From Lachnospiraceae bacterium (GTDB lineage: Bacteria; Bacillota; Clostridia; Lachnospirales; Lachnospiraceae), in contig DOVG01000093.1 in the NCBI GenBank assembly GCA_003520205.1, forward strand, positions 1 through 9,052: DNA of 9,052 nucleotides. The letters run 5' to 3'. A program made the translations under genes and the position numbers. The first letter of the stretch is position 1. Every line of letters starts with the position of its first letter. Positions 1 through 6,723 of this stretch are shown piece by piece. A model generated the notes under the pieces. The model did not search any database. It was not told the origin of the DNA and saw nothing but the letters and a program-made list of their open reading frames with translations.

Positions 1-237
1 ATAATGATATCAGAGGATGACCTTACTAGTTTAGTTGTGCTCAGGCAACTTGGAGTAGAACTTCAGAAAAGAATGAAAGGGAATTACCATAAGATTGTTG
101 GATTTAATTCGGGACTAATACTGCTTGGCGCTGTTGGAATACTTCAGCCTACGATGACTGCACTGCTTCATAATGGTTCAACTATAGCAATCAGTCTTAA
201 GTCTATGACTAATCTTCTTGAAAATAGCGAAGGTTAG
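1..237 (+). CDS. P1B-type heavy-metal translocating ATPase, C-terminal end (5' end outside window)
   Basis: The reading frame is open from the first base and gives the last 78 residues of a membrane cation pump that exports or imports metal ions using ATP. The visible part begins ISEDDLTSLVVLRQLG, the linker after the HAD-type phosphorylation domain. It continues through GFNSGLILLGAVGIL, a membrane helix, and ends with the ALLHNGSTIAISLKSMTNLL block. The HNxST stretch close to the C-terminus is characteristic of P1B ATPases of the CadA/ZntA/CtpC kind in Firmicutes. The phosphorylated Asp, the TGE motif and the metal-binding CPx-like motif lie outside the window, so the metal cannot be assigned. 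The ATG at position 4 is an internal methionine, not the start. A terminator follows about 40 bases after the stop, so this gene closes its transcription unit. Confidence 0.85.
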   Translation: MMISEDDLTSLVVLRQLGVELQKRMKGNYHKIVGFNSGLILLGAVGILQPTMTALLHNGSTIAISLKSMTNLLENSEG

Positions 238-278
238 AATAAATTTGAACAAAACGGAGCATAAATATCAAAATGGAG

Positions 279-310
279 TGGCACATTCGTAAAGAATGTG
301 CCATTATTAT
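279..310 (+). terminator. Intrinsic terminator after the P-type ATPase gene
   Basis: A perfect 10-bp stem (TGGCACATTC at 279-288 and GAATGTGCCA at 294-303) closes a five-base loop, GTAAA. A T-rich tail, TTATTATAT, follows. The arms are preceded by an A-rich stretch. It separates the ATPase gene from the damaged AraC/ABC region. Confidence 0.8.
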
Positions 311-317
311 ATCTGCC

Positions 318-335
318 TTAGTTAGAAATAACTAA
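318..335. promoter_or_regulatory. Palindrome upstream of the AraC remnant, possible metal-repressor operator
   Basis: TTAGTTA at 318-324 and TAACTAA at 329-335 are perfect inverted repeats around a GAAA centre. They lie 46 bases before the start of the truncated AraC gene. The arms resemble the outer parts of the DtxR/IdeR iron-box consensus (TTAGGTTAG with its mirror), but the central bases differ. It could equally be the site of another dimeric regulator. I see no convincing -35/-10 pair around it. The iron-repressor idea is inference and draws support only from the siderophore-type transporters downstream. Confidence 0.35.
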
Positions 336-381
336 TACAAATAAGTTGAAATTAATCCAAATAGGATGAAGAGGTTTAATA

Positions 382-546
382 ATGAATGATAATTTGATAA
401 ACGGTGTTCTTCACAGTAAGGGTTTTGGATCAAATGTTCAGTTTGTGGCCGAAGATGATAATTGCAGTGTATTAAGGATTCAGTCGTCTACAGGTGAAGG
501 ATACATGACGCTGTATCAGGTGATGAAGGGCGTATACGGAAAATGA
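382..546 (+). pseudogene. AraC-family regulator, N-terminal fragment truncated by a deletion
   Basis: ATG at 382 has a good ribosome binding site (GAGG at 371-374, 7-base spacing) and opens a 54-codon frame that ends at TGA 544-546. The segment TGEGYMTLYQVMKGVY aligns without gaps to PGKGIIKIIRLFSGVQ near residues 30-45 of the intact AraC regulator encoded at 1776, sharing three glycines and a valine. It is typical of the start of the sensor domain in this AraC group. From about position 539 the sequence matches an ABC transporter in another frame, so the rest of the sensor domain and the whole DNA-binding domain are gone. The product cannot act as a DNA-binding regulator. The start signals look undamaged, which suggests a fairly recent event. 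Confidence 0.75.
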
Positions 547-607
547 AAGGCTTACACAGGCAGCGCTTGAATATACAAGAGACCGGCCGGTAGTTAAATC
601 TTTTGGC

Positions 608-1702
608 ATGGAAGGTGCATCAATAGCATCCTTCAGAGATGCGGTATCCAGTGCAAAAAGGATTGCGCTTAAAATAGAGTGGGGATTTATACCTTATAAT
701 TGTCTACACCTTTTTGCATTAAAGGCTGCAAGCGTATGGATGATAATCTCTGTAATGTATGCGGGACTTGCGGGAGAGATGGATCTTAAATTTGTGATAG
801 TTGTAGCATTTCTCTCAATGTCCGTATTCGGAAGTGTTGAGCCGATAGCTGACAGTGCTCATGTGCTGGCTGTAATAAACAATGCCCTTGATAAGCTGGA
901 GGATATATCCGATGGAAGCCTTCTGGATGATAAGGGCAGGAATATTAAGCCTGACAGATATGATATAGAGTTTAAAAATGTGAATTTCTCCTATGATAAA
1001 AAGAGACAGATAATTAAGGATGTTTCCTTCATACTTCCGGAAGGCAGTACTACGGCTATTGTTGGTCCTTCGGGAAGCGGTAAGACCACTATATGTAATC
1101 TGATCGCGAGATTTTATGATGTATCTTCGGGAAGCATATCTCTCGGAGGACATGATCTTACGGAATATACATGTGACAGTCTTCTCGCAAACATTTCAAT
1201 GGTATTCCAGAATGTATATCTATTCAATGATACCATCAGAGCCAATATCTGTTTCGGAAGAGATAATGTAACAGAAGAAGAGATGATCGAGGCTGCAAAG
1301 AAAGCAAGATGTCATGATTTCATAATGGAGCTTCCGGACGGATATGATACGGTGATCGGAGAAGGGGGCGGAACCTTATCGGGTGGACAGAAACAGAGAA
1401 TATCCATAGCAAGAGCGATTCTTAAGGATGCACCTATCATAATCCTTGATGAATCAACAGCAAGCATAGATCCGGAAAACGAGCATCTGATACAGGGAGC
1501 TATAACGGAGCTTTCCAAGGGAAAGACTGTTATCATAATAGCTCACAGACTTGCAACGATAGAATCGGTAGATCAGATACTTGTTGTGGATAACGGAAGA
1601 CTGATAGAGACTGGAACTCATGCCGAACTTCTGTCCCGAGGAGGTAAATACAGCGAATTCGTAAAGATTAGGCAGAAGGCAGAGAATTGGCAGATGGCTT
1701 AA
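608..1702 (+). CDS. Truncated ABC half-transporter (TM5-TM6 plus complete ATPase domain), probable pseudogene
   Basis: The first ATG is at 608, but transporter similarity starts earlier in the same frame, near 539. There NERLTQAALEYTR and PVVKSFGMEG match the helix after TM4 in the two intact half-transporters encoded at 3055 and 4845. About 195-205 N-terminal residues (TM1-TM4) are missing. TM5 and TM6 remain at residues ~36-85. The ATPase domain is complete: Walker A GPSGSGKT at 153-160, Q-loop Q201, signature LSGGQ at 257-261, Walker B D281/E282 in ILDESTAS (Ser in place of the usual Ala) and switch His313. It resembles the second half-transporter (4845) more than the first, sharing GPSGSGK, GGTLSGG and FNDTI. 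No ribosome binding site stands at ATG 608. With half the membrane domain gone and no adjacent partner, transport is unlikely. The long undamaged frame points to a recent deletion. Confidence 0.75.
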   Translation: MEGASIASFRDAVSSAKRIALKIEWGFIPYNCLHLFALKAASVWMIISVMYAGLAGEMDLKFVIVVAFLSMSVFGSVEPIADSAHVLAVINNALDKLEDISDGSLLDDKGRNIKPDRYDIEFKNVNFSYDKKRQIIKDVSFILPEGSTTAIVGPSGSGKTTICNLIARFYDVSSGSISLGGHDLTEYTCDSLLANISMVFQNVYLFNDTIRANICFGRDNVTEEEMIEAAKKARCHDFIMELPDGYDTVIGEGGGTLSGGQKQRISIARAILKDAPIIILDESTASIDPENEHLIQGAITELSKGKTVIIIAHRLATIESVDQILVVDNGRLIETGTHAELLSRGGKYSEFVKIRQKAENWQMA

Positions 1703-1775
1703 GTTATTAAAGCAATAAAAAATAGAGATTGAGGCAGGGTTATATTACGGAAAACTGATAAAGGTGATATAGGAA

Positions 1776-2747
1776 ATGGATTTGTATAAAAAAGAATGGT
1801 ACGAAGAAAATTCAAGGGTTATAGAATCATACAGGAATGTAGACATTATAGATTATGGCTGCCCGGGTAAGGGTATAATAAAAATTATAAGACTATTTTC
1901 GGGTGTTCAGATAAGTATTCAGGATATGGATACAGATACTGTTTTTAAGTCGCATTCCTTTGATACTGATATAATTTCGATAAATTATTGTATCGAAGGC
2001 AGACAGGAGAGTGTGTTCAGTGATCATACAGTTTCTTATCTTCCCCAGAATCACCTGAGTGTAAACGGAACGAAGTTTCTTCCGAAGAATTTTTCTTTTC
2101 CTCTAAGGATTTACAGGGGAATATCAATAGTAATCGAAAAAAAATTGCTGGATCAGGATACTGAAAAGCTGTTAGACTTATTCGGTATAGATATAAGTCA
2201 GATGGAGGAAAAACTCGGACTGGACAGCAAATGGTTTATATGTCACCAGTCATATGAAATAGATAGTATATTTAACGGTATGATGAGGGCGGTAGGAGAT
2301 GCAGCCCATCCGGAAAGTGAGGAAAATATAGATACGGAATTGCTGAGATTAAAGGTTCTGGAACTACTGATGCTGATGAACAGACTGGTACTGGGTTTTG
2401 ATGTTGAACATACATACTTTTCGGTTGAACAGATTGAGAAAACAAAAGGCATATGTAAGCTGATGACAGAGAGTCTTTATGGAGGAAAAAACATTGACGA
2501 GTATGCTAAAGAGGCAGGTATATCTCCGGCAACTTTTTATAAAGTATTCATGCAGATATATGGTGATACACCACATTCCTACCTAGTCAAATATAAAATG
2601 AATCTGGCCAGTATGATGCTCAGAGAAGGAAATAAAAAGATAAGTGATATTGCTCTGGAGCTCGGTTATAATAATCCAAGTAAATTTTCCAAGACTTTTA
2701 AAGAGATATATGGAGTGCTTCCGAAAAAATATCAAAAGTTAAAATAG
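1776..2747 (+). CDS. AraC-family transcriptional regulator
   Basis: A 323-residue protein of normal length for two-domain AraC regulators. The first ~200 residues form the sensor domain of the group commonly found beside paired ABC half-transporters, starting near GKGIIKIIRLFSGVQ and including NYCIEGRQESVF. The C-terminal ~100 residues are the DNA-binding domain with two helix-turn-helix units: NIDEYAKEAGISPATFYKVF at ~239-258, and KISDIALELGYNNPSKFSKT at ~288-307 followed by the conserved FKEIYG..P..Y ending. The ATG is preceded by AAGGTG at 1761-1766, 9 bases away. The gene ends at a strong terminator and lies directly upstream of the ABC pair. It probably activates or represses that pair in response to the transported ligand. 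No terminator separates it from the truncated ABC gene 73 bases upstream, so readthrough from that side is possible. Confidence 0.93.
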   Translation: MDLYKKEWYEENSRVIESYRNVDIIDYGCPGKGIIKIIRLFSGVQISIQDMDTDTVFKSHSFDTDIISINYCIEGRQESVFSDHTVSYLPQNHLSVNGTKFLPKNFSFPLRIYRGISIVIEKKLLDQDTEKLLDLFGIDISQMEEKLGLDSKWFICHQSYEIDSIFNGMMRAVGDAAHPESEENIDTELLRLKVLELLMLMNRLVLGFDVEHTYFSVEQIEKTKGICKLMTESLYGGKNIDEYAKEAGISPATFYKVFMQIYGDTPHSYLVKYKMNLASMMLREGNKKISDIALELGYNNPSKFSKTFKEIYGVLPKKYQKLK

Positions 2748-2818
2748 AAATGGGCTATTTTTGATGATGATATATATTTTTGGAGTGGAAACATTAATAT
2801 ATAGATGATATAAAAAAG

Positions 2819-2851
2819 GCGTTGTTAGATTATTCTAACAGCGCATTTTTT
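2819..2851 (+). terminator. Strong intrinsic terminator after the AraC-family gene
   Basis: An 11-bp stem (GCGTTGTTAGA at 2819-2829 and TCTAACAGCGC at 2834-2844, with one G-U pair) closes a TTAT loop. It is followed by A and six T's (2846-2851) and preceded by six A's. It isolates the regulator transcript from the ABC pair, so the pair needs a promoter between about 2852 and 2980. I found no consensus -35/-10 pair there, which would fit activator dependence. Confidence 0.9.
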
Positions 2852-2906
2852 ATGCGAAGCTGAGCCAAAGTTGCTTACGCACAGCATATAGAATCATTTC
2901 CAACCC

Positions 2907-2920
2907 GCAAATATATTTGC
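2907..2920. promoter_or_regulatory. 14-bp perfect palindrome in the leader of the ABC pair
   Basis: GCAAATATATTTGC is fully self-complementary. It sits midway between the terminator and the small reading frame that precedes the first ABC gene. The heptamer AGCTGAG occurs on both sides of it (2858-2864 and 2924-2930), 66 bases apart. Any of these could be a regulator-binding element for the pair. AraC proteins usually bind direct repeats, so the palindrome would better suit a second, dimeric regulator. Function is not demonstrated. Confidence 0.3.
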
Positions 2921-2981
2921 CAGAGCTGAGGGAGATGTGGATTTGAAACCTATAGTTATGTATACAGGAAAGGAGAGCAAA

Positions 2982-3062
2982 ATGGAAAAACTAAAAGTCA
3001 AAGTTTTTTTGAAAAAGTATTTTATCAAGGCAAGAATGATCGGAGGAAGTTACGGTGAATAA
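2982..3062 (+). CDS. Possible 26-aa basic leader peptide overlapping the first ABC gene
   Basis: ATG at 2982 has a strong ribosome binding site (AAAGGAG, GGAG at 2972-2975, 6-base spacing). The frame encodes 26 residues beginning MEKLKVKVFLKKYF and ending ARMIGGSYGE, rich in lysine and hydrophobic residues. Its TAA at 3060-3062 lies inside the next gene, overlapping the GTG start at 3055 by 8 bases. The ABC gene's own Shine-Dalgarno site falls within the small frame. This arrangement is typical of translational coupling or of a regulatory leader peptide. I do not recognise the peptide. It could also be a fortuitous frame, although the quality of the ribosome binding site argues against that. 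Confidence 0.5.
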   Translation: MEKLKVKVFLKKYFIKARMIGGSYGE

Positions 3063-4848
3063 TAAGGAAAAGAAAAAGACTGGACTGGCCAGATGTATGG
3101 AGCTTTCCAAAAAGAGAAGACCGCTTGTAATTCTGTCGGCTGTTCTATCTTCTCTTGCTGCAGTCTTTTCATTTGTTCCATATCTTGCAATCTATAATGT
3201 AATAAGAGAAATATTATCTGTTTATCCGGAAATTAATAAAATGGATATAGAAAAAATCGGCTATTACAGTATTGTAGCGCTTTTGGGAATTCTTGGAAAT
3301 CTGCTCAGTTATTTCCTGGCAATTCTTTGCTCGCACATCGCGGCGTTCGGAACAATATATGATCTTAAGATTACATTTGCTGAGCATCTTGCAAGGCTTC
3401 CCCTGGGAGTGCATTTAAATATTGGAAGCGGAAAGCTAAGAAAGATAATGGAGGATAATATTGATAGAATTGAAGGCTTTATAGCACATCAGTTTCCTGA
3501 CTTCGTGGCCTCAGTAGTGAGTCCTATAGTAATGGTTATTATTCTTCTTACTATTGACTGGAGATTCGGTCTGGCATCACTGCTTGGAATCATCCTTGCA
3601 TTTGTAGCGGAATTTATGGGCTATGGAAGCGGTGAGATGAAAAATACCATGAAGAATTATCAGGATGCCCTTGAGGATATGACTAATGCATCAGTGGAAT
3701 TTGTAAGAGGTATGCCTGTTATAAAAATCTTCGGAAGAGAGGATTCATCATTTGAAAGACTGAAGGAGGCTATCGGAAAGTATACTGACTGGGTACTTAA
3801 ATTCTCACTGGGATGGCAGAACTGTATGCCGGCCTTTACGACTATCGTAAATAACATCTATCTGTTCCTGATACCTGTAGGACTGCTTTTAGCAGGAAAA
3901 GCCGGTGACAAACCTAAGTTTCTGCTTAACTTTATCTTTTACCTCCTGTTTGTGCCAGCGATTGCGGGAATACTTAATAAGATCATGTATGTTTCAGAAA
4001 GCTTCATGGAAATAAATAATAATGTAGCCAGAATGGATGAGATTCTTTATATGGATGAGCTGGAAGATAAAGGCAGTAGTAAACCCGAAGGCTTCGATGT
4101 ATCCTTTGAGAATATCAGCTTTAGTTATGAGGAAAGGGATAAGAGAGCTTTATCAGATGTAAGCTTCACAGCAAAGGAAGGTCAGTTTACAGCTGTTGTG
4201 GGCTCGTCAGGAAGCGGTAAATCAACCATTGCAAACCTTATTTCACGTTTTTGGGATAAGGATGATGGGAAAATCAGAATCGGCGGAGCAGAGATTAAAG
4301 ATATTTCATATAAGAATCTGATGGAATCTGTCAGCTTTGTATATCAGGATACATTTCTGTTTAAGATGAGTATAGCTGACAATATAAGAATCGGAAGAAG
4401 AAATGCTTCTATAAACGAGGTTATGAAGGCTGCTGAGAAGGCTCAGTGCCATGAGTTTATCAGTAAGCTCCCGGATGGATATAATACGAGGATTGGTGCT
4501 AAGGGAGTACATCTGTCCGGTGGTGAAAAGCAAAGAATAGCTATAGCGAGAGCGATACTTAAGGATTCGCCAATTATAGTGCTTGATGAGGCAACAGCAT
4601 TTTCGGATCCGGAGAATGAATATCTTATAAAGAAGGCCTTTGAAAATCTGACAAAGGAGAAGACAATCATAATGATTGCTCATCGACTCAGTACAGTTAA
4701 GAATGCTGATCAGATACTTGTTATGGAAGAGGGCAGGCTTGTAGAAAAGGGTACCCACGATGAGCTTTATGAGCTTAACGGAAGATACAGGAAGCTGTGG
4801 GACAGCTACACGGAAACATTGGATTGGAAGGTAGGTAAAACTGCATGA
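3055..4848 (+). CDS. ABC half-transporter (permease fused to ATPase), first of a pair, YbtP/IrtA-like
   Basis: A 597-residue fusion of a six-helix exporter-fold membrane domain with an ATPase domain. Membrane helices fall near residues 23-48, 68-98, 150-192 (two helices) and 255-310 (two helices). The ATPase domain has Walker A GSSGSGKS at 383-390, Q-loop Q431, signature LSGGE at 487-491, Walker B LDEAT with D511/E512, and switch His543. The ATAFSDPENE run after Walker B is close to the ATAFADPENE form seen in YbtP/IrtA-like proteins. That family takes up iron-siderophores despite its exporter fold. The ligand here is unproven and export of a peptide or drug is the alternative. The start is GTG, chosen for GGAGG at 3042-3046 (8-base spacing). 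The gene overlaps the next by 4 bases (ATGA), as expected for two subunits of a heterodimer. Confidence 0.94.
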   Translation: MNNKEKKKTGLARCMELSKKRRPLVILSAVLSSLAAVFSFVPYLAIYNVIREILSVYPEINKMDIEKIGYYSIVALLGILGNLLSYFLAILCSHIAAFGTIYDLKITFAEHLARLPLGVHLNIGSGKLRKIMEDNIDRIEGFIAHQFPDFVASVVSPIVMVIILLTIDWRFGLASLLGIILAFVAEFMGYGSGEMKNTMKNYQDALEDMTNASVEFVRGMPVIKIFGREDSSFERLKEAIGKYTDWVLKFSLGWQNCMPAFTTIVNNIYLFLIPVGLLLAGKAGDKPKFLLNFIFYLLFVPAIAGILNKIMYVSESFMEINNNVARMDEILYMDELEDKGSSKPEGFDVSFENISFSYEERDKRALSDVSFTAKEGQFTAVVGSSGSGKSTIANLISRFWDKDDGKIRIGGAEIKDISYKNLMESVSFVYQDTFLFKMSIADNIRIGRRNASINEVMKAAEKAQCHEFISKLPDGYNTRIGAKGVHLSGGEKQRIAIARAILKDSPIIVLDEATAFSDPENEYLIKKAFENLTKEKTIIMIAHRLSTVKNADQILVMEEGRLVEKGTHDELYELNGRYRKLWDSYTETLDWKVGKTA

Positions 4849-6566
4849 ATAGGTTAAAGGAAGCACTGCTGCTATCGGATAAGGGCTATAAGGATCTGAA
4901 AAAGGCGATAGTGGCATGTACAATTACTAATATTACCATGATCCTTCCGTTTATGGTTACGGTTATGGTATTCAGGGAAATACTTCTTTTCTTTGCTGAA
5001 GGAAGTATAAACTATAATAGAATCTGGTGCCTGTGGGGTGTCGGAATTGTTTCGGCTGTTATAGTATTTCTAGCGGCTAAAAATGATTACAGAAAGACTT
5101 ATATAGCATCATATCTCGAGTCAAATAATACAAGAACCAGAATAGCCGAACATCTGACGCGCTTACCGATGAGCTTTTATAATACAAAAGATCTTACGGA
5201 AATAACCACTAATATGATGGCGGACTGCTCAAGTATGGAATCCATGCTCAGCAGTACCATACCGCCGCTTATAGCAAATCTTATTTCAAGTACTATCACA
5301 TGTATTCTTCTTGCTCTGTTTGAGTGGCGACTTGCGCTTACCGTATTCGTCACAATTCCAATTGCATTTTTAATAATCTATCTGAGTAAGAAAAAGCAGA
5401 AGAAGCTCTTTGAAAAACAGGTTGAAGAAAAACTTATCTGTTCTGAAAATATCCAAGAGTATCTGGAAGGAATGAAGATAGTTAAATCCTGTAATCTGGA
5501 GGGCGAAAGTTTTGATAAGTTGAATCAGGCACTGCTTCGATTAAAGAAAATATCCGTTAAGGTAGAGCTTGCGGTTGGTGTATTCATGTCAAGTGCCAGC
5601 ATGGTCCTTCAGGCAGGTATCGGACTTACGGTTTTTGTCGGATGTAAGCTTCTGATAGCAGAATCGGTCGATCTCTTGACACTCCTGATGTTTTTCCTGA
5701 TGGCTACAAGACTTTACGGACCTATACTTGCCATACTGGGACAGCTTTCAACGCTTCTTAATCTGGATGTTGTTACAGATAGAATGAGAAAGCTTCTCAG
5801 AACCCCGGAAATGAGCGGCAGTGAAAATGCGCCGGAAGATAAAAGTATTGTACTTAGAAATGTAAGCTTTGGATATAATAAAGAAAAAGTAATTAGTAAT
5901 GTATCCATGGAAATAAAGCAGGGAAGTGTGAACGCATTAGTTGGTCCTTCGGGTAGTGGAAAAAGTACTGTTACTAAGCTTATCTCCAGATTCTGGGATG
6001 TAGATGAGGGAGAGATCCTGTATGGTGGAAAAAATATAAAGGATATCGATCCGAGAAGTCTGATGAAGGATATGTCATTCGTCTTCCAGGATGTGATAAT
6101 GTTTAATGATACTATAATGAACAATATCCGTATGGGAAATGAAAATGCAACTGATGCCGAGGTAATGGAGGCGGCACGCCTGGCATTTTGTGATGAGTTC
6201 GTGAGTAAGCTTCCGGAAGGGTATGACACTGTTGTCGGTGAGAATGGAGGAACCTTATCCGGTGGTGAAAGACAGCGTATTTCAATTGCAAGGGCAATAC
6301 TTAAGAATGCACCGATTATAGTACTAGATGAAGCGACTGCCTCTCTGGATTCGGAAAATGAGATTTATGTTCAGCGTGCTATAGCAAATCTTTCAAAGGA
6401 TAAAACGGTTATAATGATCGCCCATAGGTTAAAGACAGTTACGGGAACTGACCAGATATTTGTTATGGAGAACGGAAGACTCAGTGAACAGGGAACTCAT
6501 GATGAACTTATGAATAGGGGTGGTTTATATCATTTGCTGTACACAAGATCATCAATGGTTATGTAA
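4845..6566 (+). CDS. ABC half-transporter (permease fused to ATPase), second of a pair, YbtQ/IrtB-like
   Basis: A 573-residue half-transporter that should dimerise with the product of the overlapping upstream gene. Membrane helices lie near residues 20-48, 60-77, 140-180 (two helices) and 245-300 (two helices). The ATPase domain has Walker A GPSGSGKS at 367-374, Q-loop Q415, signature LSGGE at 471-475, Walker B LDEAT with D495/E496, and switch His527. Catalytic Glu and His are therefore present in both subunits, and both ATP sites look competent, unlike many heterodimers with one degenerate site. The ATG overlaps the preceding TGA, so translation is probably coupled. It ends RSSMVM without the long tail of its partner. 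No clear terminator follows; decayed sequence begins immediately. Confidence 0.94.
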   Translation: MNRLKEALLLSDKGYKDLKKAIVACTITNITMILPFMVTVMVFREILLFFAEGSINYNRIWCLWGVGIVSAVIVFLAAKNDYRKTYIASYLESNNTRTRIAEHLTRLPMSFYNTKDLTEITTNMMADCSSMESMLSSTIPPLIANLISSTITCILLALFEWRLALTVFVTIPIAFLIIYLSKKKQKKLFEKQVEEKLICSENIQEYLEGMKIVKSCNLEGESFDKLNQALLRLKKISVKVELAVGVFMSSASMVLQAGIGLTVFVGCKLLIAESVDLLTLLMFFLMATRLYGPILAILGQLSTLLNLDVVTDRMRKLLRTPEMSGSENAPEDKSIVLRNVSFGYNKEKVISNVSMEIKQGSVNALVGPSGSGKSTVTKLISRFWDVDEGEILYGGKNIKDIDPRSLMKDMSFVFQDVIMFNDTIMNNIRMGNENATDAEVMEAARLAFCDEFVSKLPEGYDTVVGENGGTLSGGERQRISIARAILKNAPIIVLDEATASLDSENEIYVQRAIANLSKDKTVIMIAHRLKTVTGTDQIFVMENGRLSEQGTHDELMNRGGLYHLLYTRSSMVM

Positions 6567-6577
6567 AGAGGACATAA

Positions 6578-6661
6578 ATGGTAAACTATCCGGCTGATTA
6601 AAAAGTTATAAATTATCCGCTGATTAAAAAAGTTACTGATAACCGAAAAGATTTGGTATGA
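6578..6661 (+). pseudogene. Decayed start of a third gene after the ABC pair
   Basis: ATG at 6578 has AGAGGA five bases upstream and lies 11 bases after the ABC stop, as expected for a third operon gene. The frame reads MVNYPAD, a stop, then KVINYPLIKKVTDNRKDLV, then a second stop. The NYPAD/NYPLI similarity comes from a 27-bp duplication. In the first copy an extra G and one missing A shift the frame locally and create the stop. I do not recognise the ancestral gene. The evidence is weak and rests on the ribosome binding site and the protein-like reading after the first stop. Confidence 0.25.
6587..6635 (+). repeat. Imperfect 22-bp direct repeat, 27-bp period
   Basis: Copy 1 (6587-6608) and copy 2 (6614-6635) both read TATCCG..CTGATTAAAAA..GTTA. 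Copy 1 has one more G after CCG and copy 2 has one more A in the A-run, so both are 22 bases long. The units start 27 bases apart, a multiple of three, which suggests duplication within a former coding sequence. Confidence 0.6.
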
Positions 6662-6663
6662 CA

Positions 6664-6691
6664 TTGAAACAAGTTAATTCCATGTTATAAT
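6664..6691 (+). promoter_or_regulatory. Sigma-A promoter without an intact downstream gene
   Basis: TTGAAA at 6664-6669 and TATAAT at 6686-6691 are 16 bases apart, and TG at 6683-6684 adds an extended -10. The predicted transcript runs right, but no intact + strand gene follows. The only candidate is a 16-codon frame (ATG 6748, stop 6796-6798) reading MMIMDYHVKDDTGSIE, with AGGA 9 bases upstream. That may be the stub of a gene cut off by the hicBA-bearing segment. Confidence 0.6.
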
Positions 6692-6723
6692 GGAGATGAT
6701 TTTCCGAACAAAATCGTTTGGTT

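Noticed and set aside
815..1153. 112-codon minus-strand open frame
   Set aside because: Antisense to the truncated ABC gene, without start signals or family features.
2819..2844. GTTAGA...TCTAAC as a second iron-box-like operator
   Set aside because: The spacing is wrong for a DtxR-type site, and the element is fully explained as the stem of a strong terminator.
4306..4923. 205-codon minus-strand open frame
   Set aside because: It lies opposite the ATPase domain of the first ABC gene and the start of the second, whose motifs are unmistakable. The translation has no recognisable domain and no ribosome binding site. It is a shadow frame.
5714..6229. 171-codon minus-strand open frame
   Set aside because: Antisense to the ATPase domain of the second half-transporter; low-complexity Ser/Ile-rich translation typical of a shadow.
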